From Clostridia bacterium (GTDB lineage: Bacteria > Bacillota > Clostridia > Oscillospirales > Oscillospiraceae): 5,624 nt of DNA. The notes beneath the pieces were generated by a model, which saw only the letters and a list, made by a program, of their open reading frames with translations, did not search any database and had not been told where the DNA came from. Where the stretch lies: contig QKDF01000260.1 in the NCBI GenBank assembly GCA_003245395.1, positions 1-5,624 on the forward strand. Direction: 5' to 3'. Shown in pieces: positions 1-5,624 of the stretch. How positions within the stretch are numbered: the stretch's first letter is position 1; each line of letters starts with the position of its first letter. The translations under genes were made by a program, and so were the position numbers.

Positions 1-47
1 GCTTGGAGCAGAAGATCCACGACATTGAGCAGACGCTGGAGGACTAA
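1..47 (+). CDS. C-terminal end of an unidentified protein (5' end outside window)
   Basis: The frame starting at base 3 reads LEQKIHDIEQTLED and stops at TAA 45-47. This charged, helix-forming tail could be the end of a coiled coil or a regulator's C-terminal helix, but 14 residues are too few to name a family. That it is a real gene end rather than chance is supported by the perfect intrinsic terminator beginning 8 bases after the stop. It is separated from the larA homologue by that terminator and a promoter-bearing spacer, so it is probably not part of the same transcript. Confidence 0.55.
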   Translation, partial: LEQKIHDIEQTLED

Positions 48-54
48 AAGCAGG

Positions 55-84
55 AAAAGCAGGGGCGGTGGCGCCCCTGCTTTT
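55..84 (+). terminator. Rho-independent terminator of the upstream gene
   Basis: Bases 55-67 (AAAAGCAGGGGCG) and 72-84 (CGCCCCTGCTTTT) are exact reverse complements, giving a 13-bp stem with a 4-base loop GTGG. The downstream arm ends in TTTT followed by CT, so the U-tract is partly inside the stem. The matching A-run on the other arm gives it the shape of a bidirectional terminator. It isolates the upstream gene from the larA homologue. Confidence 0.85.
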
Positions 85-174
85 CTGTGGTCCTCCCGAA
101 GAGATCAGCTTAAATATTGCAGTGGAAGATATTTCCCACAGCGGGATAATCTCCTTTCTCAGTGCTCTGACAAG

Positions 175-183
175 TGCTATAAT
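175..183 (+). promoter_or_regulatory. Extended -10 promoter for the larA homologue
   Basis: TGCTATAAT at 175-183 matches the extended -10 motif TGnTATAAT exactly. The hexamer 17 bases upstream (TTTCTC, 155-160) is a poor -35, as is usual when an extended -10 is present. Transcription would start near 190, leaving a leader of about 130 bases before the larA start at 322. A consensus TTGACA lies at 228-233, but no good -10 follows at 16-18 bases. The rest of the 85-321 spacer shows no gene I can support. Confidence 0.5.
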
Positions 184-321
184 AAAGAAGTTACATCAGT
201 CTTTCTGTAGATAAGTTGATTTTGCGATTGACACCGAAGGCAATGTGCAAAATGAGTCATCCACCTCCGGACTTTATGGGAGGCAATGGGATCGTATGAT
301 TTCAGCCCCAGAGGAGGTACC

Positions 322-1626
322 ATGCATACACTTAAGTACAGCGCTACAGAATTGATTGTCCACCTTCCGGAAGACCAGATCGTGGACGAGGTGGAGTCCA
401 ATCAGCTGGATCTGCCGAAACGCACCCTGCAAGAACTGGTCACAGAGGCCCTGGATCATCCAATCGGAAGCAAACCGCTGGAAGAGATTGCAAACCCGGG
501 AGAGACCGTGTGCATCATTGTCTCTGATATTACACGCCACTGGCAGCACACAGAGCGGTACTTACCTATTCTGGTGGACAGGCTGAACAGGATCGGCATC
601 CCGGACAAGGATATTTGCTTCATCTCGGCAACCGGTACGCATCGTGCACAAACGGAAGCGGAACACATCGCCCTGCTGGGTGAAGATTTATACCGGCGAA
701 TCAAAATCATCGATCACGACTGCGATGACAGAAACAACCTTAAATATATGGGAACCACCGCCCGCGGTACTCCTGTATGGCTGAATTCCATCGCAATGGA
801 ATATGACCGCCTGATTATTACAGGCGGTGTGGTATATCATTTTCTGGCAGGCTTCGGCGGTGGCCGAAAAAGTTTGATTCCGGGTATCGCCGGCCGCGAG
901 ACCATCAATACCAACCACAGCAACGCCATGAACCCGGGCGACGGTGCCGGGCGAAATCCGCTGGTACGGTGCGGAAATCTTACGGAGTCCAACCCTTTCC
1001 ACATCGATCTGATGGAAGCCGCCGCCATGGCAAAACCGGACTTTCTGCTGAATGTGGTAACGGATGACAATCAAGATATCGTCGGAGTTTTCGCTGGGAA
1101 TTGGGTCACGGCCCATACGGCAGCAACCAGATTTGTTGAGAAGCTCTATGGGATTCATGTCGGCGGACGGGCTCCGCTGGTTCTGGCCAGCGCCGGCGGC
1201 ACACCCAAAGACATCAATCTGTATCAGTCTTCCAAGACTCTGGTCAATGCGCTGGAGATGGTTGCTCCCGGAGGGACGATCATTATGCTCTCTCAATGTT
1301 CCGAGGGAATCGGTTCTTCGGACTGCCAGCACATTCTCTGTGACTATGATACCTTGGCAGAGCGAGAGAGTGCGCTGCGCCAGAACTTTACCATCGGCGG
1401 CTACATGGGATATCTGTTTGAAGAGAGTGCAGAAAAATATCATCTGATTATCGTGTCCGACTTGGATGCCAGCCAGTTTGCCCGGACACAGCTCCATATC
1501 GCCCAGACCCTGGATGAGGCGCTGAAGCTGGCGGCAGATCTGAACGGCGGCAGCCTGGATGGTGTCGCCACGGCATTGATGCCGCACGGTGCAAGCACCT
1601 TCCCTGTTCAAGATCAAGAGCGGTGA
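322..1626 (+). CDS. larA: LarA-family nickel-dependent 2-hydroxyacid racemase/epimerase homologue
   Basis: This 434-residue cytoplasmic protein belongs to the lactate racemase (LarA, DUF2088) superfamily. These enzymes use a nickel-pincer nucleotide to invert the alpha carbon of 2-hydroxyacids by hydride transfer. The length matches Lactiplantibacillus plantarum LarA (about 424 residues). The signature residues fall one position from their LarA equivalents: H107 in ATGTHR, catalytic H173 in VYHF, pincer-bearing K183 in GGGRK and nickel ligand H199 in TNH. The PKDINLYQSSKTL stretch (295-307) matches the conserved Q/K segment of the family. I chose ATG 322 because GAGGAGG (311-317) sits 4 bases upstream and the protein then starts at the family's usual N-terminus. 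An in-frame ATG at 286 would add 12 unrelated residues. The substrate cannot be read from sequence: family members act on lactate, malate, other hydroxyacids or aldonates. The GntP and glycerate kinase neighbours favour glycerate or a sugar acid. No larB, larC or larE is present here. Confidence 0.88.
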   Translation: MHTLKYSATELIVHLPEDQIVDEVESNQLDLPKRTLQELVTEALDHPIGSKPLEEIANPGETVCIIVSDITRHWQHTERYLPILVDRLNRIGIPDKDICFISATGTHRAQTEAEHIALLGEDLYRRIKIIDHDCDDRNNLKYMGTTARGTPVWLNSIAMEYDRLIITGGVVYHFLAGFGGGRKSLIPGIAGRETINTNHSNAMNPGDGAGRNPLVRCGNLTESNPFHIDLMEAAAMAKPDFLLNVVTDDNQDIVGVFAGNWVTAHTAATRFVEKLYGIHVGGRAPLVLASAGGTPKDINLYQSSKTLVNALEMVAPGGTIIMLSQCSEGIGSSDCQHILCDYDTLAERESALRQNFTIGGYMGYLFEESAEKYHLIIVSDLDASQFARTQLHIAQTLDEALKLAADLNGGSLDGVATALMPHGASTFPVQDQER

Positions 1627-1869
1627 ATCAACTCCACGGGGCGAACCCTTGAGCAGCACACCTGGGCGCAGGAGCGGAAAGTATATGGACTCTCCCCTGA
1701 CAGTACCCAACAGGTGGTGAACTTGATCGGCCGGCTGGTATATCAAAATATCAACATGATGGATGAGACTCTCGAAAACATGAATCCGTTCAAAATTATG
1801 TTTTGTGGAACATGGTCTTTTCCGGCTTTCACCTGTATACTTTATACAGGAAGCAAGCTATGTACGCGA
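1627..1869 (+). pseudogene. Possible gene relic after larA, weakly like a CdaR sugar-diacid-recognition helix
   Basis: After the larA stop TGA (1624-1626) the same frame stays open for 81 codons to TGA 1870-1872. The part from about 1648 to 1790 looks protein-like, with an amphipathic helix at 1708-1767 that includes VYQNINMMDE. This resembles, by eye only, the first helix of the sugar-diacid-recognition domain of CdaR regulators (pattern of the type ...IVD...GxNINIMDE), which often sit beside GntP permeases and glycerate kinases. There is no start codon with a ribosome site, and the reading after about 1795 no longer looks like protein. It may be the debris of a lost regulator, or a chance open frame. 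A separate protein or a larA extension is unlikely because larA is already full length. Confidence 0.25.
1832..1850. promoter_or_regulatory. Palindromic operator candidate upstream of the GntP permease gene
   Basis: CCTGTATA (1832-1839) and TATACAGG (1843-1850) are exact inverted repeats around CTT. The 8-bp arms and 3-base centre fit the dimeric site of a one-component repressor such as a GntR-family protein, whose sites often contain TGTATA-like halves. The left arm and centre contain TATACT (1836-1841), a passable -10, so a bound repressor could block the promoter directly. No clear -35 is visible (TGGTCT at 1813-1818 is weak). The site lies 72 bases before the permease start. The same palindrome does not occur before larA or the kinase gene. 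Confidence 0.5.
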
Positions 1870-1921
1870 TGAATTTCATCCATTCCGTGCACTATAGCAA
1901 AATGAAAGGCGGGAAATTTGT

Positions 1922-3313
1922 ATGACCGGAATACCTCTGATCCTGGCATTCGTTCTGGCGATCGTCGTCATGATTGTGGCGATTTCCAAGTGGAAGGTCC
2001 ATCCCTTCCTTGCTATCATGGGCGTTTCCCTGATCCTTGCGCTTCTGGCCGGTATCCCGTTGGCGGATGTGAAAAATGTTGATGGCACGACTACCTCCGG
2101 AATTCCCTCCGTCATCGGAGCCGGATTCTCGGGCACCTTCAGCAGCATCGGCATTGTCATCATTCTGGGCGCTCTGATCGGTACAATCCTGGAAAAGACG
2201 GGCGCCGCGCTCAAGCTGGCCGATATGGTCATCAAAATCGTGGGGAAAAACCGGCCTGCGCTTGCCATCGAGCTGATGGGCTGGATTGTCTCCATCCCGG
2301 TCTTCTGCGACAGCGGATTCGTGATCTTAAACCCCATTCGTAGGGCATTGGTAAAACGCACGGGCACGTCCAGCGTGGCCATGACGGTAGCCCTGAGTGC
2401 AGGCCTGTACATCTCCCATGTCTTTATCCCTCCGACGCCCGGCCCCATTGCGGCCGCCAGTACGCTGGGGATTGGTGAAAACCTGCTGCTTGTGATGGGA
2501 ATGGGCGCTGTCTGCTCCATTCTCCCGCTGATCGCCGGTTATTTCTTCGCCAAATATATCGGCAAACAGGTGAAAAGCTCCGAGGAACAGGGCTCCGATG
2601 ATGAGACTGTCAAGACCTATGAACAGTTGGTGGCCGAATATGGGAAACTGCCCGGCGCATTTAACGCACTGGCTCCCATCGTGGTTCCAATTCTGCTGAT
2701 GGCCCTGGGTTCCATCGCGTCCATGGCCGGTTGGGCGGGCTTCAGCGGTAACCTGTGCAATTTCCTAGGCAAGCCCATCATCGCACTGGCTGCGGGCACC
2801 GTTTTTGCGATTGTGCAGCTGTTTCTCGCCGGCAGATCCGCCGATTTCTATAGATTGACCAACGAGACCCTGAAAACGGTTGGCCCCATCCTGTTTATCA
2901 CAGCAGCCGGCGGCGTACTGGGAAAGGTGATTTCCGCATCCAGCATGGTCAGCTTTATTACCGCCCATGCAGATGCACTCAAGACCGTAGGCATTTTCTT
3001 CCCGTTCCTTCTGGCTGCGATTTTGAAGTCCGCACAGGGTTCTTCCACTGTTTCTCTGACCACCACCGCGGGCATTGTGTCCCCGCTGATGGGTGCGCTG
3101 GGTTTGACTACGCCGGCGCTGACCGCGCTGACTGTCATGGCCATCGGCGCGGGTGCCATGACGGTTTCCCACGCCAACGACTCCTATTTCTGGGTTGTGA
3201 CGAACTTTGGCGGGATGACGCCGGAGCAGGGATACAAAACCCAGACATTGATGACGCTTGTTATCGGTATTGCTGCAATGATTGGCATTTTTATTCTATC
3301 ACTGTTTTTATAA
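1922..3313 (+). CDS. GntP-family sugar-acid/hydroxyacid permease
   Basis: This 463-residue inner-membrane protein is a complete member of the GntP family, proton symporters for gluconate and related acids (GntP, GntT, DsdX and glycerate-linked members). Roughly twelve hydrophobic segments are visible, starting at residues 3-20 and 25-44 and ending at 441-462. A polar cytoplasmic-type loop lies at about 211-242. Family hallmarks are present: SHVFIPPTPGPIAAAS (165-180), ILKSAQGSSTVSLTT (367-381) and the near-C-terminal block GAGAMTVSHANDSYFW (409-424). ATG 1922 follows an imperfect Shine-Dalgarno (AAAGGCGGG, 1905-1913) by 8 bases and gives the normal family N-terminus. It probably forms an operon with the glycerate kinase 87 bases downstream, and may have its own promoter overlapping the palindrome at 1832-1850. 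The exact substrate is not determinable; the kinase neighbour suggests glycerate, though gluconate or another aldonate is possible. Confidence 0.9.
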   Translation: MTGIPLILAFVLAIVVMIVAISKWKVHPFLAIMGVSLILALLAGIPLADVKNVDGTTTSGIPSVIGAGFSGTFSSIGIVIILGALIGTILEKTGAALKLADMVIKIVGKNRPALAIELMGWIVSIPVFCDSGFVILNPIRRALVKRTGTSSVAMTVALSAGLYISHVFIPPTPGPIAAASTLGIGENLLLVMGMGAVCSILPLIAGYFFAKYIGKQVKSSEEQGSDDETVKTYEQLVAEYGKLPGAFNALAPIVVPILLMALGSIASMAGWAGFSGNLCNFLGKPIIALAAGTVFAIVQLFLAGRSADFYRLTNETLKTVGPILFITAAGGVLGKVISASSMVSFITAHADALKTVGIFFPFLLAAILKSAQGSSTVSLTTTAGIVSPLMGALGLTTPALTALTVMAIGAGAMTVSHANDSYFWVVTNFGGMTPEQGYKTQTLMTLVIGIAAMIGIFILSLFL

Positions 3314-3321
3314 GGAAGCGG

Positions 3322-3354
3322 CTGCCCGCCGGTCTGCTACAGGCCGACGGGCAG
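3322..3354 (+). other. Intercistronic GC-rich RNA hairpin without U-tract
   Basis: CTGCCCGCCGGTC (3322-3334) and GGCCGACGGGCAG (3342-3354) pair over 13 positions with one C-A mismatch and one G-U pair, around a 7-base loop TGCTACA. It starts 8 bases after the permease stop. The following bases (TGCCCGATTCCCC) are not a U-tract, so it is a poor intrinsic terminator. It more likely protects the 3' end of the permease message or sets the permease-to-kinase expression ratio. Confidence 0.55.
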
Positions 3355-3400
3355 TGCCCGATTCCCCGGTTGCTGTACAAACGAGGGAGGTTCACATTCT

Positions 3401-4639
3401 ATGCATGAAGAAACGACTCTGCGTCAGGACGCTGACGCCATCATTGCCGAAGCGCTGCGCGCTGTCCAACCGGACACCGCCGTGCGGAGGGCGCTGGAAG
3501 GCAGGCAATTCGCTGGACGGGTGGTGTTGGTGGCGACCGGCAAGGCCGCTTGGCAGATGGATAAGGCGGCAGCCAACACGCTGGGCAACCGGATTGACGC
3601 CGGCGTAGTTGTCACCAAATACGGCCATGCGAAAGGCCAGGTCGCCAATTATATCTGTTTTGAGGCCGGGCATCCTGTACCGGATGAAAATTCCTTTCAG
3701 GGCACGCAGGCCGCACTGGATCTGACGGAGGGACTCGGCGAAAAAGATACGGTTCTGTTCCTGCTGTCGGGCGGCGGCAGCGCACTGTTTGAAAAGCCAC
3801 TGCTTCCGGCACAGGAGCTGCAGGATATCACCAATCAGATGCTGGCCTGCGGGGCGGACATCGTGGAGATGAATACGGTCCGCAAGCGGCTATCGATGGT
3901 GAAAGGCGGGCGCTTTGCCCAGCACTGTGCTCCGGCACAGGTGTTTTCCATTGTGCTGAGCGACATTCTGGGTGACCCGCTGGACATGATTGCCTCCGGC
4001 CCCGCCTGTCCGGATCGCAGCACCTGTGCGGACGCACGCGCTGTGGTGGAAAAATACGGCCTTTCGCTTTCCAACCAGGCAAGATCACTGTTGGAGCGGG
4101 AAACTCCCAAAGCGCTGGACAATGTGGAGACTCAGATCACGGGCAGCGTACGGGAGCTTTGCGCGGCGGCGGCAGGAGCCTGCCGGGCGCGGGGCTATGA
4201 GCCTCTTCTTTTAACAGACCGGCTGTGCTGTCAGGCGAGGGAGGCGGGCAGCTTTCTCTCTTCAATTCTCCAGACCCATGCCGGCAGCGGCAGACGTCTG
4301 GCCTGGTTGGCGGGCGGAGAGACGATCGTAAAACTAACCGGCCATGGAAAGGGCGGTCGTAATCAGGAACTGGCACTGGCCGCAGCCGAGGGAATCTCAG
4401 GGCTGGACGGTGCGGTGTTCAGCGTCGGCAGCGACGGCACCGACGGGCCGACGGACGCCGCCGGCGGCTATGTAGACGGGCAGAGCATCGCCGCACTGCG
4501 GGCTGCCGGTTTAGATCCCTATGTGATTCTGGGTGAAAACGATGCCTATCACGGTTTAGCGGCTATCGGCGGGCTGATCATCACAGGTCCCACCGGTACG
4601 AATGTCAATGATGTGGCGGTTGCACTGCTGCGGGGCTGA
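3401..4639 (+). CDS. Type II glycerate 2-kinase (MOFRL family)
   Basis: This 412-residue cytoplasmic protein belongs to the GckA/TtuD glycerate kinase type II family, which phosphorylates D-glycerate with ATP to 2-phospho-D-glycerate for entry into lower glycolysis. Older annotations call it hydroxypyruvate reductase. The N-terminal domain carries ATGKAAW (45-51, with the conserved Lys48), GHPVPDENS (90-98), LLSGGGSALFEKP (121-133), NTVRKRLSMVKGG (158-170) and LSDILGDPLDMIASGP (186-201). The C-terminal MOFRL domain carries GGETIVKLTGHGKGGRNQE (305-323), SVGSDGTDGPTDAAGG (341-356) and GPTGTNVND (396-404). Length and motif order are normal, so it should be active. ATG 3401 follows GGGAGG (3385-3390) by 10 bases. 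It is the one neighbour with a narrow known substrate and is the best clue that the cassette handles glycerate. No terminator follows directly; transcription probably ends at the hairpin at 5334-5392. Confidence 0.93.
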   Translation: MHEETTLRQDADAIIAEALRAVQPDTAVRRALEGRQFAGRVVLVATGKAAWQMDKAAANTLGNRIDAGVVVTKYGHAKGQVANYICFEAGHPVPDENSFQGTQAALDLTEGLGEKDTVLFLLSGGGSALFEKPLLPAQELQDITNQMLACGADIVEMNTVRKRLSMVKGGRFAQHCAPAQVFSIVLSDILGDPLDMIASGPACPDRSTCADARAVVEKYGLSLSNQARSLLERETPKALDNVETQITGSVRELCAAAAGACRARGYEPLLLTDRLCCQAREAGSFLSSILQTHAGSGRRLAWLAGGETIVKLTGHGKGGRNQELALAAAEGISGLDGAVFSVGSDGTDGPTDAAGGYVDGQSIAALRAAGLDPYVILGENDAYHGLAAIGGLIITGPTGTNVNDVAVALLRG

Positions 4640-4672
4640 GAGAAGCCATGCCTCCACCGATCCCTGTACTCC

Positions 4673-5262
4673 GACAACCTCGCTACGGTTCTTACCAATA
4701 CATTAGCTGCTCTTGTCTTTACCACTACCGTTTACGGCAGCACAGTCACCGTCACTGGCTCAAAATCGCCACGGCTTCGCTGGAACTCACAGTTCCGTCT
4801 GATATAAGCGTGCTGTGGAAGGTATCCTTTACCGGAGCGGTCAGCGGCCCTCTGGTTCAGGTGACCAGCAGTGGATCTTTGAGCTGGCACGCGGAATCGC
4901 TGTAAATATGGGAACCGGCTCGACACTTTCTTACTGGAACGGAGAGCCTTGTTCTTTCTGACGGTGTTGCTTTATTCTCCAACATTTGCGCCACCGTGAT
5001 CACCATTGTGTCTGCGCAATCACCGGTACTAACCATGGCCTTCCCAGTAAGCTTGCAATCAGCATCGGTTGCCGCTGCCAGCGGAATACAAATTTATTTG
5101 AATCATATGGCTGTCGTCTATCCAAGTGGTTTGGGTTATTGGAGAGTTCCCTATCCCGCCGTCTCAATTGTCGACCATAAATATACATTTACTGATGGAA
5201 TACACAGGCAGACGGCAACGACAACGCGTGCTGAGATGGCTCAGGTTCTGTTTGACCTTCTG
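4673..5262 (+). pseudogene. Frame-broken relic of an SLH-domain surface protein
   Basis: No intact gene lies between the kinase and etfA, but coherent protein-like pieces occur in all three forward frames. Piece A (from 4673) includes VYGSTVTVTGSK. Piece B (about 4762-4875) includes LELTVPSDISVLWKVSFTG, in the style of repetitive beta-rich regions of clostridial surface proteins. Piece C (4872-4910) includes IFELARGIAVNMGTGSTL, a natural continuation of B in another frame. Piece D (4951-5262) ends in an SLH-like domain (about 5137-5262): YW...YPAVSIVDH...FTDG followed by TTTRAEMAQVLFDLL, matching the TRAE core of cell-wall-anchoring SLH modules. The frame holding B and D is broken by TAA at 4903-4905. 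There is no signal peptide, no clear start or ribosome site, and only one SLH unit where three are usual. I read it as a decayed 3' end of a larger gene; the SLH part is the most secure. Confidence 0.5.
5137..5262 (+). other. SLH (S-layer homology) domain remnant
   Basis: In the frame of base 5137 the translation runs from YWRVPYPAVSIVDH through YTFTDGIHRQTA to TTTRAEMAQVLFDLL. It follows the SLH plan: an initial Y/W-rich helix, a DG turn, then TRAE leading into a hydrophobic helix. The usual FRP after DG is changed to HRQ, consistent with decay. SLH modules anchor secreted proteins to pyruvylated cell-wall polymers. This unit lies inside the broken gene described for 4673-5262 and is listed separately because it is what identifies that relic. 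Confidence 0.6.
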
Positions 5263-5333
5263 TCTTTTTCCAGAACTGGATACCCCAAAAGGCTCATCCA
5301 CCAACAGGCTGGAGATTTGTATCCTGTAAAATT

Positions 5334-5392
5334 AACAAAGTATAATAAAGGAGGGCATAGCGTAACTATGCCCTCCTTTATTATACTTTGTT
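5334..5392. terminator. 27-bp perfect hairpin, bidirectional terminator between convergent genes
   Basis: Bases 5334-5360 and 5366-5392 are exact reverse complements around the 5-base loop CGTAA. The core GGAGGGCATAG pairs with CTATGCCCTCC, and the outer part is AT-rich (TTTATTATACTTTGTT). T-rich bases follow on the plus strand (to 5394), and AATTTTAC follows on the minus strand. It begins immediately after the etfA stop codon (5393-5395 on the minus strand), so its main role is etfA termination. By symmetry it can also stop transcription arriving from the permease-kinase operon. Confidence 0.85.
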
Positions 5393-5624
5393 TTACTTGC
5401 TTGCCTTAGCAGCCTTAACGGCGTCGATGAGCATGGGGGTGATCTTGAACAGGTCACCGCAGATGCCGTAGTCGGCGATTTCGAAGATGGGGGCGGTGTC
5501 GTTCTTGTTCACCGCGATGATGCACTCAGAGTCCTGCATGCCGGCCTTGTGCTGAATGGCGCCGGAGATGCCCAGAGCAACATAGACCTTGGGATGCACG
5601 GTCTTGCCCGTCTGGCCAACCTGG
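5393..5624 (-). CDS. etfA: Electron transfer flavoprotein subunit alpha, C-terminal part (5' end outside window)
   Basis: Reading the minus strand from the window edge gives 76 residues beginning [16 protein letters not shown] and ending AVKAAKASK, then TAA. This is the FAD-binding C-terminal domain of EtfA. Its marks are GQTGKTV with the following [13 protein letters not shown], the AVNKN..APIFE segment and [11 protein letters not shown], which contact FAD in this family. EtfA pairs with EtfB to carry electrons from acyl-CoA dehydrogenases, and in clostridia often takes part in flavin-based electron bifurcation during butyrate formation. etfB and the dehydrogenase would be expected upstream, beyond 5624. 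A GTG at 5597-5599 is internal, not a start. Codons here favour a narrow set (GTC, AAG, CTG, ATC), as expected of a highly expressed gene. It is convergent with the kinase cassette and functionally unrelated to it. Confidence 0.93.
   Translation of the reverse strand, partial: QVGQTGKTVHPKVYVALGISGAIQHKAGMQDSECIIAVNKNDTAPIFEIADYGICGDLFKITPMLIDAVKAAKASK

Noticed and set aside
119..142. Imperfect inverted repeat GCAGTGGAA / TTCCCACAGC upstream of larA
   Set aside because: The arms need an insertion and are short. Without comparative support it is no better than chance.
286..321. Upstream in-frame ATG at 286 as the larA start
   Set aside because: Its purine stretch GGGAGG (278-283) is only 2 bases from the ATG, and the extra 12 residues do not belong to the family. 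ATG 322 has GAGGAGG at a workable distance and gives the normal LarA N-terminus.
1624..1626. TGA at the larA end as a selenocysteine or read-through codon, since the frame stays open beyond it
   Set aside because: The protein is already full length for LarA and ends where the family ends. No selenocysteine-insertion hairpin is apparent and the sequence beyond is unrelated to LarA.
688..1746. 352-codon open frame on the minus strand
   Set aside because: It lies antisense to larA, whose motifs are unambiguous. Its translation has no family-like pattern and it is a shadow of the codon bias of the true gene.
1868..1880. GATGAA-T-TTCATC palindrome before the permease gene
   Set aside because: Six-base arms around one base are common by chance, and it matches no known site type. 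The palindrome at 1832-1850 is much stronger.
1876..2520. 214-codon minus-strand open frame opposite the permease gene
   Set aside because: Its composition (rich in Met, Ile, Pro, Ser, Arg) mirrors antisense of a hydrophobic transporter gene, and the plus-strand permease has all GntP hallmarks.
4648..4905. 85-codon open frame after the kinase as a functional small gene
   Set aside because: Its first half (rich in Arg, His, Tyr) is not protein-like and only the second half belongs to the broken surface-protein relic. There is no convincing ribosome site.
4996..5409. 137-codon open frame as an intact small protein
   Set aside because: It runs through the terminator hairpin into the etfA 3' end, lacks a ribosome site, and is better explained as the last piece of the SLH relic.

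Overview
The window looks like a piece of a mid-GC Clostridia (Bacillota) chromosome, probably from an anaerobe of the Oscillospiraceae/Lachnospiraceae kind. This is inferred from strong purine-rich Shine-Dalgarno sites, an EtfA tail, the relic of an S-layer-homology (SLH) surface protein, and a nickel-pincer racemase homologue. No ribosomal RNA or other decisive taxonomic marker is present, so the assignment is loose.

Layout: (1) bases 1-47 hold the last 14 codons of an unidentified gene, closed by a perfect-stem intrinsic terminator (55-84). (2) A 237-base spacer carries an extended -10 promoter and leads to a LarA-family nickel-dependent 2-hydroxyacid racemase/epimerase homologue (322-1626). 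(3) A 295-base spacer holds a possible gene relic in the same frame as larA, then a perfect palindrome (1832-1850) that looks like an operator. (4) A GntP-family permease (1922-3313) and a type II (MOFRL) glycerate 2-kinase (3401-4639) follow, separated by a strong hairpin. (5) 4640-5333 has no intact gene but contains frame-broken remains of a surface protein ending in a recognisable SLH domain. (6) A 27-bp perfect hairpin (5334-5392) abuts the stop codon of a convergent gene, the C-terminal part of electron transfer flavoprotein alpha (etfA, minus strand), which runs off the window.

The three intact genes make a plausible catabolic cassette. The permease brings in a small hydroxy-acid (glycerate or an aldonate), the LarA homologue inverts its C2 stereocentre, and the kinase commits D-glycerate to glycolysis as 2-phosphoglycerate. 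The simplest reading is growth on both enantiomers of glycerate through a nickel-pincer glycerate racemase. The families are well supported by their motifs; the substrate is inference. The genes needed to build the pincer cofactor (larB, larC, larE) and any intact regulator are not in the window.
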